Part shown: piece after piece, positions 1 to 6,828 of the stretch
Position numbering within the stretch: position 1 is the stretch's first letter
Layout of the letters: each line of letters opens with the position of its first letter
Assembly (NCBI GenBank): GCA_002887195.1
Contig: PJAB01001670.1
Coordinates: 1 to 12,943, forward strand
Reading direction: 5' to 3'
DNA from: Chrysochromulina parva
Taxonomy: Eukaryota > Haptophyta > Prymnesiales > Chrysochromulinaceae
DNA: 12,943 nucleotides
Notes under the pieces: generated by a model
Databases searched by the model: none
What the model was told of the DNA's origin: nothing
The model's input: the letters and a program-made list of their open reading frames with translations, nothing else
Made by a program: the position numbers and the translations under genes

Positions 1-111
1 CCGAACGCCAAAGCCATGCTCGAAAAGGCAGCGGAGGCGGAGCTGGCGCAGCGCGCGGCCTACCGGAGCCGTTCGCGTTCGATGTCACGCGAACTGCCCA
101 CCGGCGTGTAG
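1..111 (+). CDS. C-terminal end of an unidentified protein (partial)
   Basis: Frame 1 is open from the window edge to a TAG at 109-111 and gives 36 residues. The visible part begins with an Ala/Glu/Lys-rich helix-like stretch (AMLEKAAEAELAQRAAY) and ends in a short Arg/Ser run (YRSRSRSMSRELPTGV). The composition (charged helix, then RS-type tail) looks like a real C-terminus, for example of an RNA-associated or scaffold protein, but too little is present to name a family. The gene continues to the left of the window. The spacer after it turns T-rich near 480-530. Confidence 0.45.
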   Translation, partial: PNAKAMLEKAAEAELAQRAAYRSRSRSMSRELPTGV

Positions 112-826
112 GCGTTCCCACAGGGGAGTATCCCGAGGCAGGGAGTTCTCCCGACTCCCGCAGGGAAGGCTGCTGAGGCTACAGGCTTCGCTCGTCGCCG
201 CCGAGGGCACGGCGACGGTATGCTGCATGTGAGAAGTGTGCCCTGCAGGAGTGAGGAGAGGCGGCACCCACGGTAGCATGCTGGGCTCGAGCTTCGCCTG
301 GACGTGGGCCTGGCTCTCTCTCGCACGTCTCTCACTAGCGTGCATGGCAGTTTCATGTGTCATGATGTAGTTGATGTCATCTTGATTGTACTGTTGATGA
401 GGCCGCAGTCCCATATGTGTACACTCCCACCCTGATCCCTGTGCAGCGTGGTCCATGTGCGGTGTGCGCCACTCTAGACCCTTCACTTTTTATTTTTTAT
501 ACTTCTTACTTGTACTTGACTTTTGAATGGGGTGAATCTAAAAAAATGTATTGCAATCACCGATCCGGCGACGGGCGCGGTGGTCGTACGCGAGACAGTC
601 AGACAGATGCGGAGCTCGATAACGATATTCACCCCCGCCCTGACCGACGACGTCCCCACGTCCCACCAGGCCGGGTGGCAGGCGCGAGGCCCCGGCGAGG
701 ACGTGAGCGACGCGAGTTGAGCGAGCTCACCGACTCAATTTCAAGTCTCGTGACGCAATGGGTACGCCGTCCTGCCGGCGTGTTCACAAGGAGGATCGGG
801 CGTGCAGTGCTCACGAAGTTCATGAG
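112..826. other. Intergenic spacer without a supported gene
   Basis: No reading frame here has the look of a conserved protein. The stretch includes a T-rich patch at about 483-535, which could be 3'-UTR or intron-like, and a copy of the CTTGACTTTT motif near 515-525 that recurs elsewhere in the window. A plus-strand frame at 523-720 contains ITDPATGAVV, which looks slightly protein-like, but I see no splice acceptor or domain to support it. The region probably holds the 3' ends of the converging genes on either side. Confidence 0.4.
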
Positions 827-1693
827 TCATGACGGCCGCTCGCCGTCCATAAAGTCGGCCTCGTCGTTCTTGGCGGCCTGGCGCGGCGCCACCCGAAGCA
901 CAAGCTCACAGTCCTCCTTGAGCTCGGCGATGGACGCCTTGCACGCGAGTCGCCACGTCGGGTGCTTCGCAAGCATTTGACGCTCCTGGGATGCTTGGAC
1001 ACTGAGTGCCTGAATGCCCTTTGTCACCTCTAGAGCGCAGGTGCAGCAGGTGCCTTCGCCGCCGCAGTCGCCTGTGCCCCAGCCCGCGTCGAAGCGGCGC
1101 GCGAGCGGGTCGTTCAGCTTGATGCCGCGCGACAGGATGGAGCGCCGAAGCGGCATCCCGGGCAAGAGCTCGAGCATCTCATCTGCCCGTCCACCCTCTT
1201 GTGGAAACTGCAACGTGACGCTCACGCGCGGAAGTCGCTCGAGACGGCGCAGCGTTAGCTCGATGGGCCTCGTGGGGTCCAGCGAGCCCAGCACCGCGAC
1301 CGTTTGGTCGTAGGTGAGGCCTTCAACTGTGATCGACTCGCTGGCGGGGCCCACAGCGACGATGGCGTCGCCAGGAAGGATCGGGTTGGACGCCGAGGCA
1401 GCATTGCTGCCCGCCACAACGCTCTCGACAATGACCAATCCGGACTGGCCATCGGATCCCAACTCCTCGAGGGCAATTCCGAGCCCGGGCCCGTTGCGAG
1501 GCACTAGCGTCCTCACCTCGGCAAGTCTCCAACCAGGCTCTTTGGCGATGAGCTCCACCGAATCAGCGTTTCGGTTGCGCTGCAGGCCCCACAGGCCGGA
1601 GGCCTGCTCAAAGGTGACAGCCATACGGAGCGACGTTATGCGGGGCGACGAAGCCGGTGCGAGTGGCGCGGTCAGGAGGACGCTGAGCAACAT
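827..1693 (-). CDS. PDZ domain-[2Fe-2S] ferredoxin fusion protein, probably plastid-targeted
   Basis: A 288-residue single-exon protein starting at ATG 1691-1693 and ending in TGA. Residues 1-17 (MLLSVLLTAPLAPASSP) look like a cleavable signal peptide, followed by a short Ser/Arg stretch; together they resemble the bipartite leader of complex-plastid proteins. Residues about 65-150 look like a PDZ domain: GPGLGIALEE, then LVIVESVVAGSNAAS, ILPGDAIVAVG and a terminal ELTLRR strand. Residues about 155-270 look like a plant-type ferredoxin domain. The cluster ligands would be C210, C216, C219 and C251; the C-x5-C-x2-C-x31-C spacing matches the variant loop CGGxGxC of ferredoxin-like proteins rather than the classical C-x4-C. 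The expected role is one-electron transfer near a plastid membrane complex, with the PDZ part docking a partner; that role is inferred. Met24 is an alternative start, but it would lose the leader. Confidence 0.85.
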   Translation of the reverse strand: MLLSVLLTAPLAPASSPRITSLRMAVTFEQASGLWGLQRNRNADSVELIAKEPGWRLAEVRTLVPRNGPGLGIALEELGSDGQSGLVIVESVVAGSNAASASNPILPGDAIVAVGPASESITVEGLTYDQTVAVLGSLDPTRPIELTLRRLERLPRVSVTLQFPQEGGRADEMLELLPGMPLRRSILSRGIKLNDPLARRFDAGWGTGDCGGEGTCCTCALEVTKGIQALSVQASQERQMLAKHPTWRLACKASIAELKEDCELVLRVAPRQAAKNDEADFMDGERPS

Positions 1694-1894
1694 GAAAGGC
1701 GCCGTCGCGGTGGAGAACGTGTAAAGTCAAGTCAAGAAACAAGCCTTCTACTGTACGATAGTCGCACAAGCAAACATGCAAGATCTTGAGACTAATCGAG
1801 GCCGCTTCTTCACTGCTTCCTGTGACAGCTTCAATTTCGGCCAGACGGACCTGAGGCGCTGGAGCTGGGGGACCATGGCTGTAGACCGATACTT

Positions 1895-3604
1895 TCAGAC
1901 CGCTCGCCATTTAAGGATCACATGCGCGCCCGCGTCTACCACATGCAGCTCGCCGCTGCCTGTGACCGTGCAGCCATAGAAGCTTTGCCAGTCGTATGGT
2001 GAGATGTAGCCGCGCCCACCCTCGCCAGCATGCCGTACCACCTGACGCAGCTCGCCGGCAAGCGTGAAGCAAAGCAGCCTGGTCGAGCCGCTGCACCCCT
2101 CCCGTGTGTCGTACTCGGTGGCCACAAGATGCTCATTAACAAAGGCGAGGCCGCGCGCCTCGCGGAGCAGCGGGTGCGTAATCGAGCGCAGCAGGACGCC
2201 ATCGAGGGTGCACACGAGGATGCGCCCAACATGGCGCCCACACGACAACTCGCCTCGTTTGCCGCCGCCCGAGGAGACGAATAAATGCCCTCCGCATTCG
2301 GCGATGGCCGTTGGCTCGTACAGTTCCCACTGAGCCCCGAAACGGCGCGGCGCGAGCCACAGATGCTCCTCGTCGAAGCACACGAGCTCGTGAGCAGGTC
2401 GATCGCAGACATACACTCGACGGCCGATGCAGCAAACCCCCTCGGGACCCTGCAGCACGTCTTTGGGGGCGCTCCACGAGTGCACGAGTCTCGCGGTCCC
2501 CGTTGTCTCGATCTCATAGCGATGCAGAGAGCCTGTGCGATCGGCGACAAAGGCGCTCTCGCCGGAAAAGGCCACGCCAGTGGGATGGAATCTATGCAGA
2601 TTGAGAGGTCTCGTGAAGATGCAAGGTTCAACCACACGGGATGACAAGACGAATGGGACTGGAAGTTTGAGTCGCGCAGGAAGGGCGGCGATGTGCGTTG
2701 GCGTCCCATTTGTACGTATGGGACGCCATGTCTCATGGAGAAGGTCCCATGTGTCGTGGACCTGCTCCATCGACGTCTCATCCAAGACATGCCATTCGCG
2801 CAGACGTGCCTTCACAAGCTGGTTCCATGTCGAGCTGACGGCGGCCGCGCGGCATAGCGAGGAGTATGGAAGTAAGGCGAGGCATACGTCCAAGAAATCG
2901 GCGTTTGCCACGATTTCAGCGAAGGAACTAGCTGAGGATGCAGCGACGCGCGACTCGCCCCGTGGTGCCTGCCGCCGCGTTCCCTCCACAGTCTCGCGGC
3001 GGTCGGAGGTGGCCCGCCGTTTCTCGTTCGTGGGAGACGCCTTTTGCTGTCGACCGCCCTGTGAACTTGGGTGTGAACTTGGGGCTTTGGCGGCGGTAGG
3101 CGCGTGCGCGGCGAGGGGCCGTCCCATGTGGCCACTGGTGAAATTGATGACCTGGCGGAACTTTGGGTGCAACTTCAGGATGTTAGACGGCCAGGAGGTG
3201 CGAGGGAAGTCCGCCTTATTGAATTGCATGAAGATGGAAGCCTCCGCATCCATGTGCGAGAGGAAGGGCGCGTAGTAGCCATTGAGCTCGTCGGCGTAGG
3301 GTAGGTCCCACATGCCCCACATGCACAGCGTACCGCGGTCTTTGACGACCTCGAACCTGTTCAACGCGGCGATTGTGAGATGCGCGTACACGTAGCTGTT
3401 CGAACCGGGCGTCGGGTTCCCAAGCATGAACGTGATTCGCTTGCTGTCGAACTTGACCTCAGCCGCGCCAGCGTCGAAGGTGCCGATGTACACTTGCGAC
3501 ATTATGACGATTACGTCGTCAGGGTCCACGTCCTGCGCCTTTTCGATCAGACGATCCACGGCGGGCGGGGATTGCAACGCGTGTCTGCATTGCCAGTCGT
3601 CCAT
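1895..3604 (-). CDS. F-box-like protein with NHL-type beta-propeller and an unrecognised N-terminal domain
   Basis: A 569-residue single-exon frame, ATG at 3602-3604, stop TGA at 1895-1897. Residues 1-160 form a compact hydrophobic and aromatic-rich region (VIVIMSQVYIGTFDAG, GTLCMWGMWDLPYAD) that I cannot assign. Residues 165-228 are a low-complexity, basic, Ser/Ala/Arg linker. Residues about 234-276 (DFLDVCLALLPYSSLCRAAA, then VSSTWNQLVKARLREWHVLD) fit an F-box: Leu-rich helices ending in the W-x2-L pattern. Residues about 338-569 repeat a blade pattern of the NHL/6-bladed propeller type, with at least five visible (PTGVAFSGESAFVADRTG, GPEGVCCIGRRVYVCDRPAH, PTAIAECGGHLFVSSGG, ARGLAFVNEHLVATEY, and the final GELHVVDAGAHVILKW). 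By family logic it would be the substrate-recognition subunit of an SCF ubiquitin ligase, the propeller binding the target. The N-terminal part might be a separate gene or a fused domain; the frame shows no break. Confidence 0.7.
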   Translation of the reverse strand: MDDWQCRHALQSPPAVDRLIEKAQDVDPDDVIVIMSQVYIGTFDAGAAEVKFDSKRITFMLGNPTPGSNSYVYAHLTIAALNRFEVVKDRGTLCMWGMWDLPYADELNGYYAPFLSHMDAEASIFMQFNKADFPRTSWPSNILKLHPKFRQVINFTSGHMGRPLAAHAPTAAKAPSSHPSSQGGRQQKASPTNEKRRATSDRRETVEGTRRQAPRGESRVAASSASSFAEIVANADFLDVCLALLPYSSLCRAAAVSSTWNQLVKARLREWHVLDETSMEQVHDTWDLLHETWRPIRTNGTPTHIAALPARLKLPVPFVLSSRVVEPCIFTRPLNLHRFHPTGVAFSGESAFVADRTGSLHRYEIETTGTARLVHSWSAPKDVLQGPEGVCCIGRRVYVCDRPAHELVCFDEEHLWLAPRRFGAQWELYEPTAIAECGGHLFVSSGGGKRGELSCGRHVGRILVCTLDGVLLRSITHPLLREARGLAFVNEHLVATEYDTREGCSGSTRLLCFTLAGELRQVVRHAGEGGRGYISPYDWQSFYGCTVTGSGELHVVDAGAHVILKWRAV

Positions 3605-4099
3605 CGGCGCGCCGTATCGAGCGAGACGGCAAGAAAAGGCAAAAATCGTTACAAGAGATGTTAAGTTGGCGCGGGCTGTTCGGGCTCCCAGGTCCCGCGC
3701 TTCCAGAGCGTGCTGGCCCAGGTCCCGCGCACATGCCCGTGGCGCTCGTGGAAGCGCCGCGGCGTCTCGACTGTAGCTGACGCTGTTAGCTTAACGCGTT
3801 AGCTGACGCATCGAGTCCGGGTCAGATTGTTTTTCTGGTCGGATGTGAGCTGCCGACGTGCCGAGTTGCAGCCGAGCTCCCGAATAGGCATTAATTGGCC
3901 CAAATAGGCCGGCATTAAATCTGCGGAGTTCCCGATGGGGCAATAATTTGTCGCAGGAGTGCCGTATAATAAATCACTGCACTGGATGGCGAGCAGAAAA
4001 GAATCTTTTCCCTCGCATCTTCCCCATCTGCGTGGTCCAACTGCCACGAGTTTTGTCCGTGGCGGCCCGTGTCCACAGTATAGGTTGTAACCAGGGCTC
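3605..4099. promoter_or_regulatory. Divergent intergenic/promoter region
   Basis: This 495-bp spacer separates two divergently oriented genes (F-box/propeller to the left, phosphodiesterase to the right), so both promoters should lie here. On the plus strand TATAATAAA at about 3965-3973, roughly 130 bp before the phosphodiesterase ATG, is a possible TATA-like element. A T-rich stretch on the minus strand lies just upstream of the F-box gene start (about 3620-3645). The spacer also holds short direct repeats: TAGCTGACGC at 3774-3783 and 3800-3809, and the CCCAGGTCCCGCGC pair listed separately. Promoter function is inferred from orientation only. Confidence 0.4.
3687..3730 (+). repeat. 14-bp direct repeat around AG|GT
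   Basis: CCCAGGTCCCGCGC occurs at 3687-3700 and again at 3717-3730, with 16 bp between the copies. Each copy contains AG|GT, so the 30-nt period has the same architecture (GT...AG flanked by duplicated AG|GT) as the introns in the six-exon gene further right. At 30 nt it is too short to be an ordinary spliceosomal intron. Confidence 0.6.
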
Positions 4100-5926
4100 A
4101 TGGGCTCATGCTGCGCCAAGGAATCGGCGATCGATCGTGCCGACGTTCAGGTAGATCTTCGCAATCCTCCGCCAGTCCTCCGCCATGCCATACGCGCGGC
4201 GGCGCTGGCCGCGGAGGATGGGAGCTCCGCTTTGAAGCGCGAACTCGAGCTGCTGCTGGCTGCAGTAATGGAGCCCTCTTCGCTCGACCACCAGGCGAGG
4301 AGCACGGGCGATGCCCCCCTCCCGTTCGCTTCGATGCTCTCTCTTCATGTTGACGAACAGGCGCCTGACGAGAGATTCGCGTCGATGCTATTGCAAGGCT
4401 CTCGTCCAAGCGACGATGACGGCACACAGGCGACTCACGAGAGAGTTGCGTTCTGGCTGCGCGAGACGCTCATCGGTAAGAGCAGCCTGAGCAGTGCCAT
4501 TACTCGCTCTGCACGCCCTCTGTGGTCGGTGAGAGCAGCGCCAGACGCTCCTCGACTACCACGTTCACGTTCGAACAGGTTGGAAATCCCCTTTCGTGAT
4601 GGCGAGAGCCGTGATGACGAGAGCCATGATGACGCGAATCCGAGTCCATCGTCATTGTGGGTGCAGCCGGAAGCCATGGCGATGGCCCTCAGCGGAGAGC
4701 TGTTCGATGAGCCTCTCACGATCAGCGACAGTGCAAGGGCGGATGCGCTGGCGTGCCTGGGCACGTGGGACTATGACACGCTCGCGCTGCAGGAGGCTTC
4801 GGGCGGACACGCCCTCCTCCTCGTCGGCGAGGCGCTCTTCGAATGGCACCAGCTGCACGAGCCTTGCCACGTTGAACGGCCGGTGTTGCATCGCTTCCTG
4901 CGCGCCCTCGAGGCGTGCTACGGGGACCATGAGTACCACAATTCCATGCACGGCGCGGATGTCGCTCTCGGGGTGCACCATTTCATCGTCAACTTTGGCC
5001 TGACGGCGCGCCTCACGAAGCTGGAACTGCTCGCCGCCCTCGTTGGGGCGCTCGTCCACGACTTCAACCACCCCGGTACAAACAACGGGCATGAGGTGCG
5101 GGCGGGCACGGAGCGCGCGCGCACGCATACGGATGCGATCCTCGAGCGTCATCACCTGCACTCGACATTCACACTGCTCGCGACGCCCGAGTTCGACGTC
5201 TTTGGCGCAATGCCAGCTGACGATCGGGAACTCTGCCGAAAGCTCATTGTCGATATGGTCCTCGCGACTGACCTGAAGATGCACTTCGACATCATCTCGA
5301 CCCTTCGCACTCTGGCTGCTCAGCACGGCGCGGCCGCTGCAGTCTCTGCCGAAGCACTCCGTCGGCTACAGATACAGAGCCTCGACCGCTCAAATAGCGG
5401 CGAACGACGCGGTCGAGCCGCGAGGGTTTCTCGAGAGGTTTTCGAGGATGCCGCGAGAGGTTCGCGAGACTTTCTCGAGAGGGCGGAGTGGACCTCTCCC
5501 TTCCAGGCGCAGGCGCATGTGAAAGTGCCTCTGCTCCTGGCTGTGGCGATCAAATTTGCTGACCTCGGCCATTGCTTCAAGCCGTTTCAGATGCACAAGA
5601 AATGGGCGCAGCGGGTCACAAATGAGTTCTGGGCGCTCGGCGACCGCGAGCGCCAGCTCGGCATCGCCGTCTCGCCGCTGTGCGATCGGGACAAGGACTC
5701 CAACGTGCCTGAGTCCCAGATTGGCTTCTTCAAGTACATCTGCGTGCCATTCTACTCGATCGTGGCGGACCTCATTGACCCGACCATGCTGCCTTGGCTA
5801 CGCGTTGAAGCAAATCTGCAGGCATGGGGGGAGGAGCTCGAGGCCGAGAAGACGAGGGCCGCGGCAACTGTCGGTGTGTTGCAGACGGATGATGCAACGC
5901 CAGTTTCGGTAATCCCATTGCGATGA
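4100..5926 (+). CDS. Class I 3',5'-cyclic-nucleotide phosphodiesterase with N-terminal myristoylation/palmitoylation motif
   Basis: A 608-residue single-exon protein that hydrolyses cAMP and/or cGMP. The start MGSCCAKE gives Gly2 followed by Cys4 and Cys5, a typical dual N-myristoylation and S-palmitoylation signal, so membrane attachment is expected and this ATG is favoured. Residues about 10-190 are variable and acidic or Ser-rich, with no recognised regulatory domain such as GAF. The catalytic domain covers about 205-580. YHNSMHGADV (279-288) supplies the general-acid His280 and metal ligand His284. HDFNHPGTNN (320-329) supplies His320 and Asp321. ATDLKMHFDI (389-398) follows, and FADLGHCFKP (486-495) supplies Asp488. 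SPLCDRDKDSNVPESQIGFF (525-544) holds the invariant Gln540 that grips the purine. All catalytic residues are present. The segment between ATD and FAD is about 50 residues longer than usual, with an Arg/Glu-rich insert at about 425-466. A 15-bp tandem repeat (4603-4632) encodes the ESRDDESHDD stretch. Whether it prefers cAMP or cGMP cannot be told. Confidence 0.93.
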   Translation: MGSCCAKESAIDRADVQVDLRNPPPVLRHAIRAAALAAEDGSSALKRELELLLAAVMEPSSLDHQARSTGDAPLPFASMLSLHVDEQAPDERFASMLLQGSRPSDDDGTQATHERVAFWLRETLIGKSSLSSAITRSARPLWSVRAAPDAPRLPRSRSNRLEIPFRDGESRDDESHDDANPSPSSLWVQPEAMAMALSGELFDEPLTISDSARADALACLGTWDYDTLALQEASGGHALLLVGEALFEWHQLHEPCHVERPVLHRFLRALEACYGDHEYHNSMHGADVALGVHHFIVNFGLTARLTKLELLAALVGALVHDFNHPGTNNGHEVRAGTERARTHTDAILERHHLHSTFTLLATPEFDVFGAMPADDRELCRKLIVDMVLATDLKMHFDIISTLRTLAAQHGAAAAVSAEALRRLQIQSLDRSNSGERRGRAARVSREVFEDAARGSRDFLERAEWTSPFQAQAHVKVPLLLAVAIKFADLGHCFKPFQMHKKWAQRVTNEFWALGDRERQLGIAVSPLCDRDKDSNVPESQIGFFKYICVPFYSIVADLIDPTMLPWLRVEANLQAWGEELEAEKTRAAATVGVLQTDDATPVSVIPLR

Positions 5927-6828
5927 GCCAGCTTAGAGCCAACTCTCTATGAAAGCGATCGGTCGGGAACCAGTACTTTCCGCATGCCCCAGGTTAAGCC
6001 CCAGGATATGCGTACCTGCCCGGCACGAGGCCAACGGCGCCGTCGCAAGCGCATTGAATGGCAACGTTTGGACAACGCTTTGTGGCAAGTGGGGGGGTCG
6101 TTCCGGGGGGTCGTTCCGCGTCCACTGAAGTTTTTGTGCCGGAAAATAGTTCCTACTACGTATAAATTTCACCGCTCATGTGGTCTGGCCTCCCGGACTC
6201 GGTCTCGCCGCCCGCTCAATCTGCGCGCTGTTAACGGTCGAGTGCGCTTGGAGTTGGACTCGGTCTTTCCTAGGTCTTTCCCGGAGCTTCCCGGTCCTGT
6301 CCCGACACACTCCGCCAAACCCGCCACACGCGAGGAACGTTTACGGAAAATCTTGATCCGATGACGCTTTGACGTCACTTTGACGGTGCATTCAAAAGGC
6401 ACGTCAAGGTCGTTATCTTGTTAGTTGTTTGCGGGGGGATCGCCATGCGAGTGGGACTGCGAGCGAGCGAGCCGTTCCGGCCCGAGCCGTGTCTCTGTCA
6501 GGGAGCGCGTGAGCCGCGGACCGCGACCGGACAAGGATCGACAGGACCGGGGCACGCGCGCCGGCACGCGCGTCTGAAAAGTACAGCATGACCGTTATCG
6601 AATCCGTCGGGGCGTCGCCCCGCCCCCGTGAAACGTGAGTGGCTGCGTGACCCGTGACGTGACGTGAGGAATGTCGCGCGCGATGCACGTCCGCCATCGC
6701 ATCCTGCGGCTGCGTTCGTGCCTGCGTTGGGTTCCAATCTACAACTGTTAGCGAACTCAAAATCACAGACACACGTGCGATCATACTGAACGTCTAGACT
6801 GTCGTTCTGTGTCGACTCACGTCTGATG
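5927..6828. other. Intergenic region without a supported gene
   Basis: About 900 bp between the phosphodiesterase stop and the stop of the six-exon gene, so it should contain two convergent 3' regions. The frames here (for example 5984-6364 plus strand and 6413-6784 minus strand) are Arg/Pro/Ser-rich and show no domain. It contains a 13-bp perfect tandem repeat GGGGGGTCGTTCC at 6092-6104 and 6105-6117, a G-run at 6091-6097, a near-duplicate GGCACGCGCG pair around 6550-6575, and an AT-richer island with TATAAATTT near 6160-6170. No RNA gene was recognised. Confidence 0.45.

Noticed and set aside
417..980. Plus-strand 187-codon frame
   Set aside because: Arg/Ser-rich composition and no domain; its 3' part is antisense to the ferredoxin gene.
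5984..6364. 126-codon plus-strand frame after the phosphodiesterase
   Set aside because: Basic low-information sequence that spans the tandem GGGGGGTCGTTCC repeat; no domain or conserved motif.
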